Shown here: positions 9,401-16,038 of the stretch, in pieces
Numbering within the stretch: position 1 is the first letter of the stretch
Layout: every line of letters begins with the position of its first letter
Assembly (NCBI GenBank): GCA_002354035.1
Contig: DEKU01000058.1
Span: 1 to 50,800, forward strand
DNA length: 50,800 nt
From: Bacteroidales bacterium UBA2714
GTDB taxonomy: Bacteria; Bacteroidota; Bacteroidia; Bacteroidales; P3
Reading direction: 5' to 3'
Made by a program: the position numbers and the translations under genes
The notes under the pieces: model-generated
What the model saw: only the letters and a program-made list of their open reading frames with translations
Told to the model about the DNA's origin: nothing
Database searches by the model: none

Positions 9401-10952
9401 TGGCGGAGGGGAACGTGAGTTGTCCGCCTACGAGGGAGCAGCCATTGAAGGCGTCGGCCCCGATATATGACAGAGATTGGGGGAGGAGGGGATTGACCAA
9501 GCGGTAGCATCCGCCAAAGGCGTTGGCGCCGATGGTGTCGAGTGAATTGCCGAGGGTGATTTGGGTGAGGCGGGTGCAGTTGCGGAAAGCCGAGTCGCCT
9601 ATGGAGGGGGTGTTATTGCCTATGGTGACTTGGAAAAGGCGGTCGCAGCCGTAAAAGGCATCGGGGGGGATGGCTGCGGCGGCTGAGCCGGTGTTGAAGA
9701 AGATGATGCTGTCGCAATTGCTGAAAGCACCAGGGCCCATGGACGTGAGATTGGCAGGGAGCTGAAGTGTGGAAGGGATTCGCGAGCAGCCTTGGAAAGC
9801 GTGGTCGCCGATGGTGGCGAGGGAGTTGGGAAGGAGGAGTTGGTTGGAGATGTTGCGGCAAAGGGCGAAGCTATGGCTTCCGATGGATTGCAGGGTCTGG
9901 GGCAGGGAAAGGTTGGTGAGGCTGGTCATGCCGTAGAAGGCATAGGAGGGGATACGCTGGACGGCGGATCCGATGGTGAGGGTGGAGAGTTGGCTGAAGG
10001 GTTGGAAGGCGTGGGAGGGGAGACAGCCTTGTGCGTTGCAGAAGGAGGCGTCGGAACAGTTGATGGCGTTGTATTGGAGTTGGGTTACGGCTTGGCAGCC
10101 AGAGAAGGCGTGGGTGTCGATGGTGGCGAGATTGAGGCCTATGGTGATGGAGCTGAGGTTGGAGGCATTGTAGAAAGAATAGGAGTGGAGGGTTTGGACG
10201 CTGTCGCCAATGGTGAGCGAGTTGAGGGCGTTGAGCGGGAGTGAGGATTGGTGGCCCGCGCTGGTGATATAGCTGCAAACGGCATTGATGGCGTTGTAGT
10301 TTATGTGTCGAACGTTGTTGCATCCAGCAAAGGCGTTGTGGGAGATTTGCGAGAGCGAGGTGCCAATGGAAAGGGTGTCGAGCGAGGAGCAGTTGCTGAA
10401 GGCCCAGTTGCCGAGTATGGTGACGGAGTTGGGGATGGAGATGGACCGGAGGGTGGTGCAGCCTTCGAAGGCTACGTTGCCTATGATGCTGACACTTGAG
10501 CCCAGTTGTGCGGTGAGGAGGCTAGTGCATCCTTGGAACGCTCCTACGCCAATGGTGATGATGGAATTGGGCAGGGCTAAGGAGGTGAGGCCGCTGCAAT
10601 GGTTGAAGGCGCCATCGCCGATGACGGTGATGGAGGTGGGAAGGGTTATTGCGGTTAGGCCAGTGCATGAGTGGAAGGCGTTGGCGCCGATAGACTGTAC
10701 CCTGTAGGTGTTGGAGCCATGGGAGACGGTGGTGGGGATGGTGAGTGAGCCCGTGGGTTTGGTGAAGCCGTAATAATAGTTGTTGTTGGTGAGTCGGGGG
10801 AAGGTGACGGAGACGGTGGAGTCGGTCAAGATGTTATAATAGAGGGTCTGGCCACTGGTGCATACAGCTGAGAAATCGTAGGCAAAGGCATTGTAGTGGA
10901 ACGCTGTAAGCAGTAGCAGCAAGGCGGTTTTGACTATTGTGCTTTTCTTCAT
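6480..10952 (-). CDS. BspA-type leucine-rich-repeat surface adhesin with 12 InlB-like repeats and T9SS sorting domain
   Basis: 1490 aa with a signal peptide (MKKSTIVKTALLLLLTAFHYNAFA). Residues ~60-580 are many BspA-type leucine-rich repeats of the form IGxxAFxxCxxLTxIxLPxSLxxI, known from Bacteroidota and Treponema surface adhesins. Residues ~590-1405 hold 12 tandem units with the core HFVQWNDGNTDNPRTVxVTxDxTFTAIF, resembling divergent InlB B-repeats (a beta-grasp-like stalk). Residues ~1410-1490, ending LSLTAPAAGVYMLQIEGTKARKIVIR, are a T9SS sorting domain. Expected job: an adhesive head on a long stalk, anchored at the surface. It is the last gene of the apparent polysaccharide operon, 30 bp after the preceding lipoprotein gene. 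The ligand is unknown. Confidence 0.9.
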   Translation of the reverse strand: MKKSTIVKTALLLLLTAFHYNAFAYDFSAVCTSGQTLYYNILTDSTVSVTFPRLTNNNYYYGFTKPTGSLTIPTTVSHGSNTYRVQSIGANAFHSCTGLTAITLPTSITVIGDGAFNHCSGLTSLALPNSIITIGVGAFQGCTSLLTAQLGSSVSIIGNVAFEGCTTLRSISIPNSVTILGNWAFSNCSSLDTLSIGTSLSQISHNAFAGCNNVRHINYNAINAVCSYITSAGHQSSLPLNALNSLTIGDSVQTLHSYSFYNASNLSSITIGLNLATIDTHAFSGCQAVTQLQYNAINCSDASFCNAQGCLPSHAFQPFSQLSTLTIGSAVQRIPSYAFYGMTSLTNLSLPQTLQSIGSHSFALCRNISNQLLLPNSLATIGDHAFQGCSRIPSTLQLPANLTSMGPGAFSNCDSIIFFNTGSAAAAIPPDAFYGCDRLFQVTIGNNTPSIGDSAFRNCTRLTQITLGNSLDTIGANAFGGCYRLVNPLLPQSLSYIGADAFNGCSLVGGQLTFPSAIAAIGNRAFANTATLNTITMLGATPPVIYANTFASATTATQVFVPCGSLLSYFMADYWENFPNLIETTPYQLTLNVNNSIMGSVSITQQPTCSTSVAIIQAIANTDYHFLRWNDGNTANPRTVNITSDTTFTAFFVSDNSYITVACNDSTRGTVYGSGLYGYNSTATLTATPFANYHFQSWNDGNTDNPRTVTVTQDSLFTAIFLSNYSTITVLNNNPTMGSVNGGGLYYYQNQAVISATPYLGHHFTSWNDGNTDNPRTILVSQDSTFAANFAVNLYTVTANSSNNSMGAVSGGGTYSYLTSIELTATPFFGYHFVQWNDGNTTNPRSFQVTADTALTAIFAPNTYTVNVLSNDTTMGVAFGSGTYSFAATANLSASAAYGYHFVQWSDGNTDNPRMLTVSANTTLTAIFAINTYSLTVLSNNTTMGTTTGSGTYTHNTPVNISAQANYGYHFQSWNDGDTNNPRLVTMTHDATYTALFALNSYTITAISSNGAYGTVSGSGTYNYNTPALITATPFYGYHFVQWNDGNTDNPRTVVVTEDIGFTAIFAINSYTVTANSDSPSHGTVIGGGTYSYQSLATLTAIPADHHHFVQWTDADTTNPRLLTVISDTTLTAQFSVDSYYVAAVSLDSLRGRVEGHGTVAYGSTATLTAIPNHGYYFSAWTDGNTQNPRPIVVTADTAFAALFLPNIYQVTVSPDDSLMGSTSGSGIYEYGTQIIIQATPSPHAYFLQWSDGITTNPRFLTVSADSIIIARFQAEPTYTVTVNCNDIAMGSVSGGGTYTAGQEITITANPTTHHRFKYWSDGVTDNPRTVRVLTNATYTAIFAPQTFTIKATPNNPDMGTVYGAGTYNFGTHATLLARPFPGYAFRQWSDGSTELERTILVDRNLTLQAIFYNALGIDSTQADPITVTTRGLTVTISGAEGRRISLFDIMGRPITSLTANTTQLSLTAPAAGVYMLQIEGTKARKIVIR

Positions 10953-10982
10953 TGTGGATATTCTTAAGGAGAGGTTCGTAAA

Positions 10983-12236
10983 TTATTGAGTAACAAAAAC
11001 GATTTGTTCGCCGTAGGAGGTGCCGTTTACGTTGGTGGCATAGGCACGGACGTAGTAGGTGGTGGCAGGGGTGAGGTTGTGGAGATGGCTTGTGAAGGAG
11101 CCGTTGCCAGCGCCGTCGGAGGTATGGGAATCGGCGGTGGTTGGGAGGGGAGAGGTGCTGTAGCAGACGCCACGCTGAAGAGTCGGGAATCCGCTATCGT
11201 TGGAGATGTTGCCGCCACAGATGGCACTCTGGGTTGTGATGTTGGTGACTTGGGCTGTGGTGACGGTGGGAAGGCCGTTGAGGGTGGTGAAGGTGACGGT
11301 TTGGCTATAGGCTATGCCGGAGAGGTTGCGGGCATAGGCACGGAGATAGTAGGTGGTGTTGGGCTGGAGGTTGGAGAGTTCGGTTTCGTAGTCGCCGATG
11401 CCGGTGCCTAAGTTTATGTGTAGATTTTCGAGTGTGGGGTCGGGAGTTGTGCTCCAGCAGATGCCGCGATCGTTGATGGGGAATCCTCCATCGGAATAGA
11501 AGCTGCCGGAGCAGGTGGCGGCGGTGGCCCGGACATTTGAGATTTCGGGATTGCCGACGGTGGGAAGTCCTTCGAGTGTGCGGAAAGCGATTTGCGGCCC
11601 ATAGCCGATGCCGATGCTGTTGCGGGCGTAGGCGCGGGCGTAGTAGGTGGTGTTGGGGGAGAGCTGGACTTCGGTTTCGAGCATGCCGTTGCGGTTCTGG
11701 ACAGTGACTTTGTTGTTTTCAATGGTAGGATATTGGATTACATCGTAGACAAAACCGCACTCGCTGATGGTGGAGTTGCCGTTTTGGACGATGGAGCCGT
11801 GAAGCTTGGCCGAGGAGGCTGTGATTTCAGTAGCATTGCTGGTGTTGAGTACTGGCACAGAGGGGCCTTTAATTTTGACTATACCGATGTCGAAGCTTTC
11901 CTGTCCCAGGGCACGGTTGTCGATGTATATGTTCTGGGCCTCGTAGAGGGAGTCGGGCTGGATGGCAATATAGTAGCCGTCGTTGAGTTGCTGGACATCG
12001 ATGTTGACCGAGAAAGAGCCGTCAGATTCGGTGTAGACGGTTTGTTGGACTTTTTTGCCATTGGTGGAGACGACTTTCACTCCCTGCAAGGGCTGGAGAG
12101 AGTGCATGTCCTGAAGAGTGCCATAGAAGCGGGTGGTGACATGGATGCCTTCTTTCTCTAAGTCCTTGACGCACGACTGGAGGGCAGGCGACAGGAGGAG
12201 TGTGAGGATGATTGTGATGATTATGTTTCGACGCAT
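10983..12236 (-). CDS. Lipoprotein with a carboxypeptidase-regulatory-like domain and three Fn3-like repeats
   Basis: 417 aa. The N-terminus MRRNIIITIILTLLLSPALQSC ends in a lipobox cysteine, so it is a predicted lipoprotein. Residues ~30-115 look like a carboxypeptidase-regulatory-like beta-sandwich (FYGTLQDMHSLQPLQGVKVVS ... ESDGSFSVNID). Three similar units follow at ~130-220, 225-320 and 325-417. Each has a pattern GGFPxxxRGICWSTxPxPT and NLxPNTTYYLRAYARNxxGxxYG, a fibronectin-III-like fold common in Bacteroidota envelope proteins. The gene is 5 bp after its upstream neighbour and 30 bp before the LRR adhesin, so it is probably co-expressed. It may help display or anchor the adhesin or the polysaccharide, which is inference. 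No catalytic motif is seen. Confidence 0.82.
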   Translation of the reverse strand: MRRNIIITIILTLLLSPALQSCVKDLEKEGIHVTTRFYGTLQDMHSLQPLQGVKVVSTNGKKVQQTVYTESDGSFSVNIDVQQLNDGYYIAIQPDSLYEAQNIYIDNRALGQESFDIGIVKIKGPSVPVLNTSNATEITASSAKLHGSIVQNGNSTISECGFVYDVIQYPTIENNKVTVQNRNGMLETEVQLSPNTTYYARAYARNSIGIGYGPQIAFRTLEGLPTVGNPEISNVRATAATCSGSFYSDGGFPINDRGICWSTTPDPTLENLHINLGTGIGDYETELSNLQPNTTYYLRAYARNLSGIAYSQTVTFTTLNGLPTVTTAQVTNITTQSAICGGNISNDSGFPTLQRGVCYSTSPLPTTADSHTSDGAGNGSFTSHLHNLTPATTYYVRAYATNVNGTSYGEQIVFVTQ

Positions 12237-12241
12237 GGATA

Positions 12242-13060
12242 TCAGAATCTAAAGGTTAAACCTAAGGTTGGGGTTGTTGTTTGAGGAGTGGTGATGAAGG
12301 AAGGGGCCATGGTGATGTCGAAGGGGCTTTTGGGTTGTGCTGTTATGGCCCGGATGAGGTTGAAGACATAGAGTGCACCCGCCATTCCCCAAGAGATGTA
12401 GGAGAGCGGTTGCATGGTGTTGTAGGTTTGGCTCGCTTTGGCGAAGTCGGTCACAGAAACATTGTCGGAGCGCATGATGTTCAGTTGTTGCTGTGCGACA
12501 CGATAGCTGATGATGCCGCCACCAATGAAGATTGCTTCACCTGCGAGGGTGAAGATACCTTCGGCAACATGTGTTTTGCTGATTTGTCCCCAGCCGGGGA
12601 TGACGGCCGATTTGGCCAAAGAGACCAGATTCTCGGCAGTGGAGGTGAGACCTAAGCGGTCCCACACAGGTTCGACGTTGCTCATGGATGCCACTTGACA
12701 AAGGACGTAGACCCACCATTTGCCGTTGCTGAGTTGTGTGGAGTAGAGACCTACCCGGTTGACGGGAACTTTGTATTGTTCGGAGATGACCTTATAGTCG
12801 GTGCCTGCGTCGAGGGCTTCGGCCACTTTTTGGGCGTCGAAGGGTTGGCCAAGGCGGTTGGCTGTGCTTTGGAAAACGCGTACCATGGCTTGGGCCAAGG
12901 CACTGTTGACGGTGGAACCTTCGCCCGACTCGCGGACATAGATGTAAGTCTCGTTGCCTGGCTTGGGTAGTTCGCGCATCCAGGCGGGTTCTCTCTTGGC
13001 TTGGCAGGGCAGAGCGGCTGCAAAGAAGAGAAGTATCAGGAGGTATTTTTTCATTTTCAT
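12242..13060 (-). CDS. Secreted envelope protein with a PGWGQ motif
   Basis: 272 aa from the Met at 13060. The frame is open to 13180, but that would overlap the acetyltransferase gene and lack a signal peptide, while MKMKKYLLILLFFAAALPCQAK is a good one. The centre contains LVSLAKSAVIPGWGQISKTHVAEGIF followed by hydrophobic segments (TLAGEAIFIGGGIISY and a second near SWGMAGALYVFNLI). The sequence around PGWGQ resembles DUF5683-type membrane proteins of Bacteroidota. The C-terminus ends LGLTFRF, with a terminal Phe as in outer-membrane proteins. It lies 17 bp downstream of the acetyltransferase gene and 5 bp upstream of the lipoprotein gene. The function is unknown. Confidence 0.75.
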   Translation of the reverse strand: MKMKKYLLILLFFAAALPCQAKREPAWMRELPKPGNETYIYVRESGEGSTVNSALAQAMVRVFQSTANRLGQPFDAQKVAEALDAGTDYKVISEQYKVPVNRVGLYSTQLSNGKWWVYVLCQVASMSNVEPVWDRLGLTSTAENLVSLAKSAVIPGWGQISKTHVAEGIFTLAGEAIFIGGGIISYRVAQQQLNIMRSDNVSVTDFAKASQTYNTMQPLSYISWGMAGALYVFNLIRAITAQPKSPFDITMAPSFITTPQTTTPTLGLTFRF

Positions 13061-13077
13061 GGGTTGAACAGGGATGT

Positions 13078-13647
13078 TTAGCACTCGTTCGTTTTTTCTA
13101 AAACTTCGTTTGAGACGAGTTTGTATTGTCTGCCACAGGAGCAGCGGAGTGACTGGCCGAGGCGCTGCCCGCATTCGCATACCCAGCCGATGCGACGAGC
13201 GGGAACACCAGCCATGAGGGCATAATCGGGGACATCGTGAGTGACTACCGCACCAGCGGCTATGAGGGCGCTGCGGCCCACGTTATGGCCACAAACGATG
13301 GTGCTGTTGGCTCCCAAAGAGGCACCTTCTTTGACAACGGTTTTGGCGTAGATGCCATGGACGGGGAAATGGGCACGAGGGGTGGTGACATTGGTGAATA
13401 CACAGCTGGGGCCGCAGAATACGTTGTCTTGTATTTCAACTCCTTCGTAGACGGATACATTGTTCTGAATCCGGACTCCATTGCCGATGTGGACATTGTT
13501 GCCAACGTTGACATTCTGCCCCAAAGAGCAGCGCGACCCGATGCGCGCGCCTTTTTGAATGTGGCAAAAATGCCATACTTTGGTGTCGTCGCCTATGATT
13601 ACATCGTCATCGACATAGCTGCTTTCGTGTATGTATGCCTCGCTCAT
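13078..13647 (-). CDS. Hexapeptide-repeat N-acetyltransferase (WbpD/WlbB-like) with a C-terminal Cys cluster
   Basis: 189 aa. Residues 1-150 are hexapeptide repeats forming a left-handed beta helix (DDVIIGDDTKVWHFCHIQKGARIG ... VRIQNNVSVYEGVEI). They end with the usual AGVPARRIGWVCECG. WbpD/WlbB enzymes acetylate the 3-amino group of UDP-2-acetamido-3-amino sugars used in O-antigen or capsule, which fits the neighbouring rml genes. The C-terminal tail holds two CxC pairs (CECG and CSCG, residues ~160-180), suggesting a small metal-binding knuckle. Gaps are 17 bp to both neighbours. No 3-amino-sugar synthesis genes lie nearby, so the substrate is not settled. Confidence 0.85.
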   Translation of the reverse strand: MSEAYIHESSYVDDDVIIGDDTKVWHFCHIQKGARIGSRCSLGQNVNVGNNVHIGNGVRIQNNVSVYEGVEIQDNVFCGPSCVFTNVTTPRAHFPVHGIYAKTVVKEGASLGANSTIVCGHNVGRSALIAAGAVVTHDVPDYALMAGVPARRIGWVCECGQRLGQSLRCSCGRQYKLVSNEVLEKTNEC

Positions 13648-13664
13648 TCTTATATGTTTGTTTG

Positions 13665-14558
13665 TTATTGTTGCTGCTGGGTATTGTTGTTGGCTGATTG
13701 GCCTATGTTGGACAGGCAGGTGGATAGACTATCGGTCCAATATGGGATTCTTATGCCGAATGTTTCTTTGAATTTTGTTTTGTCGAGAACTGAATAGCTG
13801 GGCCGCTGCACAGGGCTTGGGAATTCGTGGCTGTGGCAGGGCTGTATGTCGCAGTGGAGATGCCCCGATTGGCGGGCGATTTCTTTTGAGAAGTCGAACC
13901 AGCTGCATACCCCTTCGTTGCTGTAGTGATAAAGTCCCTCGTGGCCTACGTGCTTGTTCTCTTCAAGAATGGTGTAGATGGCCTGTGCCAGGTCACCGGC
14001 ATAGGTGGGTGTGCCTACTTGGTCAAACACCACTTTTAGCGACGGTTTGGTGGCCGTGAGGTCAAGCATTGTTTTGCAGAAATTTTTTCCATATTCACTA
14101 TATAGCCACGCGGTACGAATAATTATGCTGTGGCAATGGGAACGAAGGATTGCCTGTTCGCCGGCCAACTTGGTGCGGCCGTAGGCGCCAGTGGGGTTGG
14201 TGGGTTCGTCTTCGGTGCAGGGTGTGTTGTTTTTGTTCCCTCCGAACACATAGTCGGTGGAAATGTGGATTAAGAGGCCGTTCACAGCAGCCATAGTGTT
14301 TGCAAGATGGTTAACCGCGGTGTGGTTGAGCAAGTCGGCCATCGGCTCGTCGCTTTCGGCTTTGTCGACGTTGACATAGGCGGCGCAATTAATTATGGTG
14401 TCAATCTTGTTTCTGTGGACAAAACGATTGACAGCATCGGGATCAGTTATGTCGAGTTCGTTGATGTCGGTATAGAAATAGTGGTGGCAGGATTTTGTGC
14501 TGCAACGACGGATGTGACTCCCTAATTGGCCATTGGCGCCTGTGACAAGTATGTTCAT
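13665..14558 (-). CDS. rmlD: dTDP-4-dehydrorhamnose reductase
   Basis: 297 aa. The N-terminal Rossmann motif TGANGQLG binds NAD(P)H, and the short-chain-dehydrogenase pair is visible as HISTDYVFGG and YGRTKLAGE (catalytic Tyr and Lys). C-terminal features such as RTAWLYSEYGKNF and PTYAGDLA are typical of RmlD. It performs the last step of dTDP-L-rhamnose synthesis. The gene follows rmlC by 9 bp in the order A-C-D. rmlB is not in the window, so it must be elsewhere if the pathway is complete. Confidence 0.95.
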   Translation of the reverse strand: MNILVTGANGQLGSHIRRCSTKSCHHYFYTDINELDITDPDAVNRFVHRNKIDTIINCAAYVNVDKAESDEPMADLLNHTAVNHLANTMAAVNGLLIHISTDYVFGGNKNNTPCTEDEPTNPTGAYGRTKLAGEQAILRSHCHSIIIRTAWLYSEYGKNFCKTMLDLTATKPSLKVVFDQVGTPTYAGDLAQAIYTILEENKHVGHEGLYHYSNEGVCSWFDFSKEIARQSGHLHCDIQPCHSHEFPSPVQRPSYSVLDKTKFKETFGIRIPYWTDSLSTCLSNIGQSANNNTQQQQ

Positions 14559-14567
14559 GTTCAGGTA

Positions 14568-15122
14568 TCAGATGAAAGGGGTTTGAAAGTCTTTGAGACA
14601 AGGGTGGTGTTTGTCTTTTTCGGAGAGGATGACCTTGTCGGCGGGTATGCCCCAGTCTATGCCGAGATCCGGATCGTTCCATGCAATTGCGCCTTCGCTT
14701 TGAGGAGCATAGAAGGCGTCGCATTTATATTGGAATATGGTTTCGGGACTCAGGACGGAGAAACCATGCGCAATGCCTTTAGGCATGAAAAACTGCCGGT
14801 GATTGTCGCCCGATAGTTCGACGGCAACATGTTGACCAAAAGTGGGGGAGTTTTTGCGGATGTCGACGGCAACGTCGAGAACAGTGCCCTTCACCACACG
14901 CACTAATTTGCTTTGGGCAAAAGGCGGACACTGGAAATGAAGTCCGCGTAGCACACCATATCGAGACATGGATTCATTGTCTTGGACAAAGATGATGTCT
15001 GTCCCTGTGTGCTGACTGAAATCCTTGGTGTTGAAGCTCTCGAAAAAATAGCCCCGGGAATCGCCAAACACTTTGGGTTCAATAATCAGTACTCCGTCTA
15101 TTTTGGTTTTGATGATTTCCAT
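14568..15122 (-). CDS. rmlC: dTDP-4-dehydrorhamnose 3,5-epimerase
   Basis: 184 aa from the Met at 15122. The frame runs further upstream but only inside rmlA. The start shares one base with the rmlA stop codon, a translational-coupling arrangement. RmlC cupin motifs are visible: GDSRGYFFESFN, VLRGLHFQCPPFAQSKLVRV (catalytic His in RGLHFQ) and FFMPKGIAHGF. The enzyme epimerises C3 and C5 of dTDP-4-keto-6-deoxyglucose in the L-rhamnose branch. Length is normal for the family. Confidence 0.95.
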   Translation of the reverse strand: MEIIKTKIDGVLIIEPKVFGDSRGYFFESFNTKDFSQHTGTDIIFVQDNESMSRYGVLRGLHFQCPPFAQSKLVRVVKGTVLDVAVDIRKNSPTFGQHVAVELSGDNHRQFFMPKGIAHGFSVLSPETIFQYKCDAFYAPQSEGAIAWNDPDLGIDWGIPADKVILSEKDKHHPCLKDFQTPFI

Positions 15123-16000
15123 TATTCGTCTTTTATGAGATTGATGAGGTATTGGCCGTATTGGTTTTTGAGCATGGGTTGAGCTATGCGGCGGAGGTCG
15201 TCGGCGGTAATCCATCCTTTTTCATAGGCGATGCTTTCCAGACATGCAACTTTGAGACCTTGGCGTTTCTCAATGACCTCGATGAAGGTGGAGGCCTCGG
15301 CCAAAGAGTCGTGTGTGCCAGTGTCGAGCCAGGCAAATCCTCGTCCGAGCAGCTGTACTTTCAGCTCGTTGTCTTCGAGGAATTGCTGGTTCACTGAGGT
15401 GATTTCTAATTCTCCACGGGCAGAAGGCTTGATGTTTTTTGCAACGGATACAACTTTGTTGGGATAGAAGTAGAGCCCCACCACAGCGTAGTTTGATTTG
15501 GGCTGTTTGGGTTTTTCTTCGATAGAGAGGACATTGCCTTCTTTGTCGAATTCGGCGACCCCGTAGCGTTCGGGATCCGCTACCCAATAGCCGAACACTG
15601 TGGCTTTTTGGTCCTGCTCGGCAGCGGCTACTGCATCGCGGAGCAATTTGCCAAAGCCGTTGCCTTGGAAAATATTGTCGCCGAGAACAAGGCAGACAGA
15701 ATCGTTGCCAATGAACTCTTCGCCGATGAGGAATGCTTGGGCGAGGCCGTCGGGAGAGGGCTGCTCAGCATAACTGAAGTGGACGCCATAGTCCGAGCCA
15801 TCGCCTAAAAGGCGCCGGAACCCTGGTAGGTCGTATGGGGTGGAGATGATGAGAATATCCCTGATACCGGCAAGCATAAGTGCCGAAATGGGATAGTAGA
15901 CCATCGGTTTGTCATAGATGGGGAGGAGCTGTTTGCTAACACCCTTTGTAATGGGGTACAGGCGGGTACCAGACCCGCCTGCTAAAACTATACCCTTCAT
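15122..16000 (-). CDS. rmlA: Glucose-1-phosphate thymidylyltransferase
   Basis: 292 aa. It starts MKGIVLAGGSGTRLYPITKG, carrying the nucleotidyltransferase signature GGSGTRL and the substrate-binding KQLLPIYDKPMVYYP. VCLVLGDNIFQGNG carries the metal-binding Asp. It makes dTDP-glucose from dTTP and glucose-1-phosphate, the first step to dTDP-L-rhamnose. It lies 38 bp after the Wzc-type kinase gene and is coupled to rmlC. Confidence 0.96.
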   Translation of the reverse strand: MKGIVLAGGSGTRLYPITKGVSKQLLPIYDKPMVYYPISALMLAGIRDILIISTPYDLPGFRRLLGDGSDYGVHFSYAEQPSPDGLAQAFLIGEEFIGNDSVCLVLGDNIFQGNGFGKLLRDAVAAAEQDQKATVFGYWVADPERYGVAEFDKEGNVLSIEEKPKQPKSNYAVVGLYFYPNKVVSVAKNIKPSARGELEITSVNQQFLEDNELKVQLLGRGFAWLDTGTHDSLAEASTFIEVIEKRQGLKVACLESIAYEKGWITADDLRRIAQPMLKNQYGQYLINLIKDE

Positions 16001-16038
16001 ATAATCTCTTTTTGGATTTGAGACATCAATTATTTATG

